From the NCBI GenBank assembly GCA_937927675.1, contig CALBSG010000180.1, positions 1 through 7,677 on the forward strand: a stretch of 7,677 nt of DNA, in the 5' to 3' direction. The position numbers were made by a program, and so were the translations under genes. Below the pieces are notes generated by a model. The model was not told the DNA's origin and did no database searches. It saw nothing but the letters and a program-made list of their open reading frames with translations. Shown here piece after piece: positions 1 through 5,317 of this stretch. The stretch's first letter is position 1; every line of letters starts with the position of its first letter. Source of the stretch: an uncultured Paracoccaceae bacterium. Its GTDB lineage: Bacteria > Pseudomonadota > Alphaproteobacteria > Rhodobacterales > Rhodobacteraceae.

Positions 1-630
1 TCTGGCCGGCAAATAGCCGTCGTCGTCAAAGTCCAACACCTGTGCAAAGTGCTGGCGATCGTCCCGGTCGCCCATCGTCACTCGCACCGTTTCCGTCGCA
101 GCGGCCCGAATCTCGTCGGCATTCAGTACGTTGTCGCCGTCCTTGTCCGAGGTGAAGAACGCATCTGCGACGTGGTTGACCCGGTCCATCGCCAGCACGT
201 CGCTCAACTCTTGTCGTGAGATCTGGCCGTCATTGTTCAGATCCGCCGCCAGCATCTCGCCCAGGATGCGCGCCCGGTTTTGGGCCTGCCCCACCTGTGC
301 CACGATTTCATAGCGATAAGGTGCGGCGTTCAGGTCATGGCGGCCGTTGTTTTGGGGCAGCACCACCTGCTCCAGCATCCGCAGGCTGTTTTGGTTGCTG
401 CGCCGGGCGATCAGGTTTTCCAGCATCATCAGCAGGTCGCGGTCTTTTCCTGCCTTGGCGATCATGGTCACCAAATCCACCGTGACGGGAAAGCCGGGAT
501 CAACCTCAATCGGCAAGTCCTGCGCCAAGGGCAGCGGGCATTCGGCGCAGGTGGCGGCGGTGTCGCCAAGGGCGGGGTCCCCCGTGGCCAGCAAGGCGGC
601 AAGGACAAAGAGCGCGGGGGAGGGACGCAT
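1..630 (-). CDS. Secreted EF-hand calcium-binding protein (partial, C-terminus outside window)
   Basis: This minus-strand frame opens with ATG at 630 and stays open for 210 codons to the window edge, so the C-terminus is missing. An AAAGG ribosome binding site (complement of 637-641) lies 6 bases upstream. The N-terminus (MRPSPALFVLAALLATGDPA) is signal-peptide-like, although no clear cleavage site is visible, and is followed by a Cys pair at residues 29/31. EF-hand calcium loops follow. Residues 130-141 have D130, N132, D134, G135, I137 and E141, a canonical loop. Residues 162-173 have D162, D164, D166, L169 and E173. A third starts at D200 (D200, D202, D204, G205, L207) and runs off the edge. 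Calcium binding outside the cytoplasm is inferred from the signal-like N-terminus and the loops. The partner and process are unknown. It is transcribed divergently from metZ. Confidence 0.85.
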   Translation of the reverse strand, partial: MRPSPALFVLAALLATGDPALGDTAATCAECPLPLAQDLPIEVDPGFPVTVDLVTMIAKAGKDRDLLMMLENLIARRSNQNSLRMLEQVVLPQNNGRHDLNAAPYRYEIVAQVGQAQNRARILGEMLAADLNNDGQISRQELSDVLAMDRVNHVADAFFTSDKDGDNVLNADEIRAAATETVRVTMGDRDDRQHFAQVLDFDDDGYLPAR

Positions 631-689
631 GATATACCTTTCACAACCATCGGTTTGCACAGTCTGGCACCGGATTGTGGCGCATGTCT

Positions 690-735
690 GGCCGCTGGAT
701 GGGAAAATGCGGCCCTTGGCGAAAGAAGGGGCCGC
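690..735. repeat. Three spaced GGCCGC/GCGGCC words forming an inverted repeat
   Basis: GGCCGC occurs at 690-695 and 730-735, and its complement GCGGCC at 709-714. The last two extend to a 7-bp inverted repeat (GCGGCCC 709-715, GGGCCGC 729-735) with a 13-base loop. The element ends 9 bases before the metZ -35 box and lies between two divergent genes, so an operator is possible. In GC-rich DNA this could also be chance. Confidence 0.35.
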
Positions 736-744
736 TTGGCCCGG

Positions 745-773
745 TTGACCTTTCGTGCGCCCCGGCGTATCCC
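745..773 (+). promoter_or_regulatory. Sigma70-type promoter for the metZ transcript
   Basis: A TTGACC -35 box (745-750) is separated by 17 bases from a TATCCC -10 box (768-773). Starting about 7 bases after the -10 box puts the first transcribed base near 780, which is the first base of the riboswitch P1 helix. That coincidence supports the call. It also rules out the upstream in-frame ATG at 755 as the metZ start, because that ATG would not be transcribed from this promoter. Confidence 0.65.
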
Positions 774-779
774 TCGCCT

Positions 780-832
780 CGTGGCGCTTTGAAACCGGAT
801 TGCGGGCCACGTTAAACAAACCGCTAAAAGGG
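780..832 (+). promoter_or_regulatory. SAM-II riboswitch (metA/metZ leader type)
   Basis: The segment matches the SAM-II fold in order. P1 is CGTGGC (780-785) paired perfectly with GCCACG (806-811). The P1 loop contains TTTGAAACCGGATTGC, close to the conserved SAM-II loop that ends in ATTGC. The 3' tail TTAAACAAACCGCTAAAAGGG (812-832) ends in the characteristic GCTAAA..GGG strand, which closes the pseudoknot with the loop. SAM-II RNAs are known from alphaproteobacteria upstream of methionine genes, and this one lies directly upstream of metZ. Binding of S-adenosylmethionine should lower metZ expression. The RNA begins at the predicted transcription start. A covariance-model score was not computed. 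Confidence 0.88.
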
Positions 833-872
833 AAACGGATGCGCACGCCCCGGACCCTTGCAGGTTTCGGGG
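787..872 (+). promoter_or_regulatory. Possible antiterminator pairing linking riboswitch and terminator
   Basis: CTTTGAAACC (787-796), in the P1 loop of the riboswitch, can pair over 10 positions with GGTTTCGGGG (863-872), which is the whole 3' arm of the terminator. Three of the pairs are G-U. The loop segment is needed for SAM binding, so the antiterminator and the ligand-bound fold would exclude each other. This would give a simple switch in which SAM-bound RNA terminates. The pairing is visible in the sequence; the mechanism is inference. Confidence 0.35.
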
Positions 873-882
873 TTTTTCTTTT
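848..882 (+). terminator. Intrinsic terminator in the metZ leader
   Basis: CCCCG (848-852) plus ACC (854-856) pair with GGT (863-865) plus CGGGG (868-872), around the loop CTTGCA. G853 lies opposite the unpaired TT at 866-867. A T-rich tract (TTTTTCTTTT, 873-882) follows immediately. A terminator between the riboswitch and the gene it controls indicates transcription attenuation. Confidence 0.7.
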
Positions 883-901
883 GGCCAAGGGGGCCTTCGC
901 G

Positions 902-2083
902 ATGACGAACGATTGGAAGACGCGCACGAAACTCGTTCACGACGGCATTCGCCGCAGCCAGTATGGCGAGATGGCCGAAGCGATCTTTCTGACCCAAGGC
1001 TTTGCCTACCCCTCTGCCGAAGCCGCCGAGCAGCGCTTCATCAAGGCTGGCGAGGATGAGTTCATTTACGCCCGCTATGGCAACCCCACGGTGCGGATGT
1101 TCGAAGATCGCATTGCCGCCTTGGAAGGCACCGAGGCCGCCTTTGCCTGTGCCTCGGGCATGGCGGCGGTCAACGGTGCGCTGACCTCGATGCTGAAGGC
1201 GGGGGATCATGTGGTTTCCTCCCGCGCGCTCTTTGGCTCTTGCCTTTATATCCTTGAAGATGTGCTGACCCGCTATGGCGTCCATGTCACCTTCGTCGAT
1301 GGGGCAGATCTTGACCAATGGCGCAAGGCGGTGACGCCCGCGACCAAGGCCGTGTTTTTCGAAAGCATGTCGAACCCGACGCTGGAGTTGGTGGACATTC
1401 GCGCTGTGTCCGAAATTGCCCATGCCGTCGGGGCGCTGGTGATCGTCGATAACGTTTTTGCCACGCCGATCTTTTCGCGCGCCGTTGAACAGGGCGCGGA
1501 TGTGATCGTCTATTCGACGACCAAACATGTCGATGGGCAGGGCCGTGCCTTGGGGGGCGTGATCTGCGGGCGCGAGGACTTCATTCGTAAGACCGTTGAA
1601 ACCTATATGAAGCACACCGGCGGCTCGATGAGCCCGTTCACCGCTTGGATGCACCTGAATGGCATGGCGACGCTGGATCTGCGGTGCCGGGCGATGGCGG
1701 GTTCGGCCCTGACGGTGGCCCGCGCGCTGGAGGGCGATGCCCGCCTGTCCCGCGTGATTTATCCGGGGTTGGAAAGCCACCCGCAACATGCCCTCGCCAT
1801 GGCGCAGATGGGATCGGGTGGCACGCTGGTCACGTTTGACATCAAAGGCGGCAAAGAGGCGGCGTTCCGCTTTATGAATGCGCTGCAGATCGCCACGATT
1901 TCCAACAACCTTGGGGATGCGAAAACCATCGCCACCCATCCCGCGACCACGACGCACCAGCGCCTTGCCCCCGAGATGAAGGACAAGCTGGGCATCACCC
2001 CGGGCCTGATCCGCCTTTCGGTGGGGCTGGAGGATGCGGATGACCTGATCGCGGATCTGAAACAGGCGCTTTCCGCCATCTGA
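902..2083 (+). CDS. metZ: O-succinylhomoserine sulfhydrylase (PLP-dependent)
   Basis: The 393-residue protein belongs to the cytoplasmic Cys/Met-metabolism PLP enzyme family. It makes homocysteine from O-succinylhomoserine and sulfide in methionine synthesis. Visible family features are YARYGNPT (residues 56-63), the ASGMAAV phosphate-binding turn (84-90), the cofactor-ring aspartate in VDN (D183), the PLP lysine K208 in STTKHVDGQGR, and the C-terminal HPATTTH (346-352) and RLSVGLED (371-378). STTKHxDGQGR and the length point to MetZ rather than MetB or MetC, although an O-acetylhomoserine enzyme cannot be fully excluded. The start at 902 has AAGGGGG (887-893) 8 bases upstream and gives the MTNDW-type N-terminus I recall for relatives. 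An in-frame ATG at 839 is the alternative; it would add 21 residues resembling a signal peptide. Control is by the SAM-II riboswitch and terminator upstream. Confidence 0.93.
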   Translation: MTNDWKTRTKLVHDGIRRSQYGEMAEAIFLTQGFAYPSAEAAEQRFIKAGEDEFIYARYGNPTVRMFEDRIAALEGTEAAFACASGMAAVNGALTSMLKAGDHVVSSRALFGSCLYILEDVLTRYGVHVTFVDGADLDQWRKAVTPATKAVFFESMSNPTLELVDIRAVSEIAHAVGALVIVDNVFATPIFSRAVEQGADVIVYSTTKHVDGQGRALGGVICGREDFIRKTVETYMKHTGGSMSPFTAWMHLNGMATLDLRCRAMAGSALTVARALEGDARLSRVIYPGLESHPQHALAMAQMGSGGTLVTFDIKGGKEAAFRFMNALQIATISNNLGDAKTIATHPATTTHQRLAPEMKDKLGITPGLIRLSVGLEDADDLIADLKQALSAI

Positions 2084-2112
2084 CCTGTCGCAAACAGGAA
2101 CGATAACGTCCC

Positions 2113-2137
2113 TTTCCCCCTTCTTTCAGGGGGGAAG
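2113..2137 (+). terminator. Hairpin after metZ, possible terminator
   Basis: TTCCCCC (2114-2120) pairs with GGGGGAA (2130-2136), extended by a T-G pair (2113/2137), around a 9-base loop. It lies about 30 bases after the metZ stop. There is no T-tract on either strand, so termination is only suggested by position and stem strength. A smaller hairpin, CCTGT/ACAGG (2084-2098), sits directly after the stop codon. Confidence 0.35.
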
Positions 2138-2158
2138 CGGCCCTACATTAACATTCTG

Positions 2159-2239
2159 ACGGGGAATCGCCCCGTGATTGACTGATCCGGGCGGCGCTTT
2201 CGCCCGTATTCCTGCTGACATTGACGGCGCAGAAGCGCC
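2159..2239 (+). promoter_or_regulatory. folE2 leader with three consecutive perfect hairpins
   Basis: Three perfect stems occur in a row before folE2: ACGGGG/CCCCGT (2159-2164 with 2170-2175, 5-base loop), CGGGCG/CGCCCG (2188-2193 with 2201-2206, 7-base loop) and GGCGC/GCGCC (2226-2230 with 2235-2239, AGAA loop). The last ends 7 bases before the AAAGGA ribosome binding site at 2247-2252. The array may be a structured 5' leader. A tetrahydrofolate riboswitch class (THF-II, folE motif) is known upstream of folE in alphaproteobacteria, but I could not match this leader to it. I saw no Zur-like palindrome and no convincing promoter. Confidence 0.35.
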
Positions 2240-2260
2240 CGAACCGAAAGGACTCGCCCC

Positions 2261-3361
2261 ATGAACCTGCATCTGTCCGATAGAGAAACCAACCCCGGCC
2301 GCGCCGAGGCCGAGGCCGCGCTGGCCACCTTGCGGCTTTGGGCCGCAAAGGCATCAGAGGCCGAGATCGTGGCTTTGGACCCCCAAGCCAGCCTCTTGGC
2401 CGGAGCGTTGGTGGGGCAGGGCTATCCCGTGCTGTCGCGTGATTACCCGGCCGATTTCCGCGCCGATGCGGCCTATAAAGACACGCTGCCCGATTTGCAA
2501 AACGGACCGGCCAGCCTGATCCGTGGGGCCAAGCAGACCATCCAGCACGTCGGGATCTCCAACTTCCGCCTGCCGATCCGTTTCAAGACCCGGTCGGGCG
2601 AAGCAGTGGCGCTGGAAACCTCTGTCACCGGTACCGTCAGCCTTGAGGCCGAAAAAAAAGGCATCAACATGAGCCGCATCATGCGGTCCTTCTATGCCCA
2701 TTCGGAAAAGGATTTTTCCTTTGGCGTGATCGAGCATGCGCTGAACGACTACAAGCGCGACCTTGAAAGCTTTGACGCCCGCATCCAGATGCGTTTCTCC
2801 TTCCCGATGAAGGTGGAGAGTCTGCGTTCGGGCCTGTCGGGGTGGCAGTATTACGACATTGCGCTGGAACTGGTCGATGTGGCGGGTGTGCGCCAGCATC
2901 TGATGCATCTGGACTTCGTCTATTCCTCGACCTGCCCGTGCAGCCTTGAGTTGTCTGAACATGCGCGCATGACGCGCGGGCAATTGGCAACGCCCCATTC
3001 GCAGCGCTCGGTCGCGCGGATTTCGGTGGAGTTGACGGGGGCCAAATGCCTGTGGTTCGAAGACCTGATCGAGATTGCCCGCGATGCGGTGCCGACCGAG
3101 ACGCAGGTGATGGTCAAACGCGAGGATGAGCAGGCCTTTGCCGAGTTGAACGCGGCCAATCCGATCTTTGTCGAGGATGCGGCGCGGTCCTTCTGTGCGG
3201 CCTTGCTGAAAGACGACCGCATTGGCGATTTCCGCATCGTGGCCAGCCATCAGGAATCCTTGCACAGCCATGATGCGGTGTCGGTCCTGACCGAGGGGCA
3301 GACCTTTGCCGCCACCTCTCTGGACCCGCGGCTGTTCGCCAGCCTTTACCACATCGGTTGA
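2261..3361 (+). CDS. folE2: GTP cyclohydrolase IB (FolE2 family)
   Basis: This 366-residue cytoplasmic enzyme converts GTP to 7,8-dihydroneopterin triphosphate and formate, the entry step to folate (and in some bacteria queuosine) synthesis. FolE2 is structurally related to FolE but can use metals other than zinc. Conserved blocks appear in order: LPDLQNG (76-82), QHVGISNFRLPI (95-106), KKGINMSRIMRSF (132-144), the metal-site block SSTCPCSLELSEH (222-234), PHSQRS (245-250), ANPIFVEDAARSF (299-311) and ESLHSHDAV (332-340). By comparison with the family, C225 and the histidine of PHSQRS (H246) are expected active-site ligands. The start at 2261 has AAAGGA at 2247-2252 with an 8-base spacer. It follows metZ by 177 bases on the same strand, probably as a separately controlled unit given the hairpins between them. 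The gene is intact. Confidence 0.95.
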   Translation: MNLHLSDRETNPGRAEAEAALATLRLWAAKASEAEIVALDPQASLLAGALVGQGYPVLSRDYPADFRADAAYKDTLPDLQNGPASLIRGAKQTIQHVGISNFRLPIRFKTRSGEAVALETSVTGTVSLEAEKKGINMSRIMRSFYAHSEKDFSFGVIEHALNDYKRDLESFDARIQMRFSFPMKVESLRSGLSGWQYYDIALELVDVAGVRQHLMHLDFVYSSTCPCSLELSEHARMTRGQLATPHSQRSVARISVELTGAKCLWFEDLIEIARDAVPTETQVMVKREDEQAFAELNAANPIFVEDAARSFCAALLKDDRIGDFRIVASHQESLHSHDAVSVLTEGQTFAATSLDPRLFASLYHIG

Positions 3362-3375
3362 TCCCCGCCCAAACC

Positions 3376-3401
3376 CGCGCGGGGCTTTGTGGCCCCGTGC
3401 G
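3376..3401. terminator. Hairpin between convergent genes, possible two-way terminator
   Basis: A 10-bp stem (3376-3385 with 3392-3401, one G-U pair) encloses the loop TTTGTG. It lies in the 61-base gap between the facing stop codons of folE2 and the minus-strand gene. A competing fold, CCCCGC (3363-3368) with GCGGGG (3379-3384), shares its left arm. No T-tract follows on either strand, so termination is inferred from position and stem strength. Confidence 0.45.
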
Positions 3402-3422
3402 CGTCAGACCTAGGGGACGGCC

Positions 3423-5129
3423 TCACTCGTCCCAGCAGGCGACCTGAACCGTCATGCCAAGGGCTGCAGTGTTCAGCGCATCGGGGGAAAGTGCGGCCGC
3501 CCCTTGCACCGGCGCCGGTGTCACAATTCCGGCGCTCTGCAAAAGCGCGGCCAGCGGCGCACTGCCTGCGGCCAAGGCCATGCCCTGTGGCAAGTGTTTG
3601 GCGCTGTCGGCCGGGACAGGGATGGCAAGACCCAGAACACGCCCTGCCGTATCCAGAACCGGCCCGCCCATGTCGCCCGCCATCAAGGGGGCCGCAAGCC
3701 GCAGGAAGCCCGGCTCCTCGGTCAGCCCCGCCGCAGCATCAAGGCGCCCAAAGGTCAAAACGGGCGCGGGCAAACGCGCACCATAGGAATAGCCTGCCAC
3801 CGCGATCTCGATCCCCGGTGCAGGGCTGGCACTGGCCAGTTGCGCCACGGCCTGCGGCACCATCGGCGATGTCGCCGCCAAAAGCGCGAGGCCCGTCGCC
3901 GCATCCTGCGCGATCAGATCGGCTTCGGTGTCCAGCCCCAAGGTCAGCTTGGCGCAAGCCCCGACATTTGCCAGACTGGTGGCCACATGCCCCTTGTAAT
4001 CCACGAAAAAGCCCGAAGCCACGCTCTTTGGTTGACGGAATTCCAGCCCTGACAGCATCCCCGCCTTTGTGGCCTCGTCCATCGGCACCAGACCGGGGTC
4101 CAGTGCCTTGTCGCCAAGGCCGCGGAACGACGCTTGCAGCGCGGGCAGGATCCGCTCCATCCGCGCCGCATCGGCAGGCTTCCAGGCCACAAGATAGCCT
4201 TTGACCGTGCCATCGCGGGTTTCGGCATAGGCATAGCTTTGCACCTTGTCCGACGTGCCCTCGATGGTGAAAGAGGTGTCCTTCCGCTCGCGCGGACCGG
4301 TTTTCGGCACCGCCTCCAGCGTTTGCAGAATGTCGTAAAGCCCAGCCAACGCCTCGACCCCGCCGGGTTCGGAAATCAGGGTGATTTGCAATCCTGAGCC
4401 GTCTTTTTCGGTGAAATGGGCAAAGGGCGGCGCATAATGGTCAAAGCTGACCAGCGACAAGGGCAGGGTAATCTCAATGCCGGCCTCGGTTTCGGTCACC
4501 GTTTCAAAACCGAATTCGGCCAGATCGGCGGCGTGATTGGCCACCAGCGTCGCGCGCTGCTGGGTGGTCAGAACGCCGGTCGGCTCAAACCCGCTGGCCT
4601 CTTGCCAAGCGGCCATCGACTTGCGCGTGCCAGCCCCGAAGGCGCCGTCGATGCTGCTGTTGTAAAAGCCATACCATTTCAGCGCGCTTTGCAAAGCCAT
4701 CCGGTCTGCGTCGGAAAGTTCTGCCTCAGAGGCGCGCGCCTGTTTCAGGGTTTCATCGGACGGGGCGGCGGCAGGGCTGACTGCCCCGGTGTTCTCTGGG
4801 GCCGGGGGCGGTGCCACGACGTCCACCGATTTGAACTTCGCGCCATCGGTGACAAAGGCATCCTCGGGCACCCGGCCTGTGCGGCGCAGATCATCCAGTG
4901 CCGCCCGCGCGTCATCAGCGCCATAGGGGCCAAGCACGATGGCATGCCACGCGCCGCCTGACATCACCTGAACATCGGGGAATTCGCCCGCATAAGCCGT
5001 GGCCCGTGCGCGTGCAGTTTCTTCTGAGGGATAGCTTTCGATCTGCACCCAGACCTGTTCCTGCGCGCCCGCCATCATCGCCCAAGCCACGGCCAAAGCC
5101 GAGACCGTCACCAACCGCAAAAGTCCCAT
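3423..5129 (-). CDS. Exported SPOR / peptidoglycan-binding protein with a trypsin-like pseudoprotease domain
   Basis: The protein has 568 residues. ATG at 5129 gives a clear signal peptide (MGLLRLVTVSALAVAWAMMAGAQ) with GGGGGTAGG just upstream. The frame stays open to an ATG at 5264, but that start would put 45 residues before the signal. Domains in order: SPOR-like, about 25-98 (VWVQIESYPS to AFVTDG); a Pro/Ala linker; a PG_binding_1-like repeat, about 138-196 (LQSALKWYGFYNSSIDG, TGVLTTQQ); an unassigned region, about 205-365; and a trypsin/HtrA-like fold, about 370-535. In the protease domain the scaffold is kept (SGFFVDYKGHVATS, GLALLA, GDMGGPVLD), but the catalytic positions read A387 for His, G413 for Asp and M487 for Ser. 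Proteolysis therefore looks lost. The likely site is the periplasm, at peptidoglycan; the partner is unknown. It is divergent from glyQ. Confidence 0.85.
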   Translation of the reverse strand: MGLLRLVTVSALAVAWAMMAGAQEQVWVQIESYPSEETARARATAYAGEFPDVQVMSGGAWHAIVLGPYGADDARAALDDLRRTGRVPEDAFVTDGAKFKSVDVVAPPPAPENTGAVSPAAAPSDETLKQARASEAELSDADRMALQSALKWYGFYNSSIDGAFGAGTRKSMAAWQEASGFEPTGVLTTQQRATLVANHAADLAEFGFETVTETEAGIEITLPLSLVSFDHYAPPFAHFTEKDGSGLQITLISEPGGVEALAGLYDILQTLEAVPKTGPRERKDTSFTIEGTSDKVQSYAYAETRDGTVKGYLVAWKPADAARMERILPALQASFRGLGDKALDPGLVPMDEATKAGMLSGLEFRQPKSVASGFFVDYKGHVATSLANVGACAKLTLGLDTEADLIAQDAATGLALLAATSPMVPQAVAQLASASPAPGIEIAVAGYSYGARLPAPVLTFGRLDAAAGLTEEPGFLRLAAPLMAGDMGGPVLDTAGRVLGLAIPVPADSAKHLPQGMALAAGSAPLAALLQSAGIVTPAPVQGAAALSPDALNTAALGMTVQVACWDE

Positions 5130-5192
5130 CCTACCCCCGACGCGCAGCACGCCTTTCGCGCCGCAGCCAATCTCATCAACAAACCACCCGAC

Positions 5193-5207
5193 CTTGGCAG
5201 AGCCAAG
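5193..5207. promoter_or_regulatory. Perfect 15-base palindrome, candidate operator
   Basis: CTTGGC-AGA-GCCAAG is a perfect inverted repeat with 6-bp arms, in the spacer between divergent genes. It overlaps the weak predicted transcription start (near 5203) of the minus-strand pseudoprotease gene, a position typical for a repressor site. No regulator is encoded in this window. Confidence 0.35.
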
Positions 5208-5228
5208 CCCGAATACAAGCCCGAATAC
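5205..5228. repeat. Perfect 12-bp tandem direct repeat
   Basis: AAGCCCGAATAC occurs twice back to back (5205-5216 and 5217-5228) with no mismatch. It abuts the palindrome at 5193-5207 and lies in non-coding sequence if the minus-strand gene starts at 5129. A 12-bp unit places two equivalent sites roughly one helical turn apart, as in some activator or repressor sites. It could also be a recent slippage duplication. Confidence 0.6.
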
Positions 5229-5239
5229 GAAGGGGACAA
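5210..5239 (-). promoter_or_regulatory. Weak candidate promoter for the pseudoprotease gene
   Basis: On the minus strand TTGTCC (complement of 5234-5239) lies 18 bases before TATTCG (complement of 5210-5215). The -10 match is poor. The implied start near 5203 would leave a leader of about 74 bases. This is the best match I found in the spacer, not a firm call. Confidence 0.22.
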
Positions 5240-5263
5240 AACCTCGGTTCTCCACCCGGCGCA

Positions 5264-5292
5264 TTGACCCTTTGCCGCCTCTTGCCTATGGA
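5264..5292 (+). promoter_or_regulatory. Sigma70-type promoter for the glyQ operon
   Basis: TTGACC (5264-5269) is separated by 17 bases from TATGGA (5287-5292). The -35 box and spacing equal those of the metZ promoter. The predicted transcription start, near 5299, leaves a leader of about 19 bases before glyQ. It also excludes the in-frame ATG at 5288, which lies inside the -10 box. Confidence 0.6.
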
Positions 5293-5317
5293 GAAGCAAC
5301 ATTTCAAGAGGCTGGCC

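Noticed and set aside
280..792. Plus-strand open frame of 170 codons over the EF-hand gene and metZ leader
   Set aside because: It is antisense to the EF-hand coding region and runs through the metZ promoter and into the riboswitch; no protein features.
755..901. metZ starting at ATG 755
   Set aside because: That ATG lies upstream of the predicted transcription start near 780, and the extension would encode the riboswitch and terminator.
824..1957. Long open frame on the minus strand opposite metZ (377 codons)
   Set aside because: It lies fully antisense to a clearly recognised enzyme, its translation is rich in Arg/His/Gly with no recognisable motif, and such frames arise from G/C-rich third positions.
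2178..2212. Promoter for folE2 built on TTGACT at 2178
   Set aside because: At 17 bases the -10 position reads CGCCCG, and the nearest TATTCC is 23 bases away, so the spacing does not fit.
2354..3352. Long open frame on the minus strand opposite folE2 (332 codons)
   Set aside because: It is antisense to an intact FolE2 with all conserved blocks, and the translation resembles no family.
3389..4204. Plus-strand open frame of 271 codons opposite the pseudoprotease gene
   Set aside because: The translation is dominated by Pro, Arg, Ser and Ala without domain features, while the opposite strand encodes recognisable SPOR and PG-binding domains.
5130..5264. Pseudoprotease gene starting at the minus-strand ATG at 5264
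   Set aside because: It would place 45 residues before a clear signal peptide and make the palindrome and tandem repeat coding; the ATG at 5129 has a good ribosome site.
5288..5317. glyQ starting at ATG 5288
   Set aside because: This ATG lies within the predicted -10 box, whereas 5318 has AAGAGG at good spacing and gives the usual GlyQ N-terminus.
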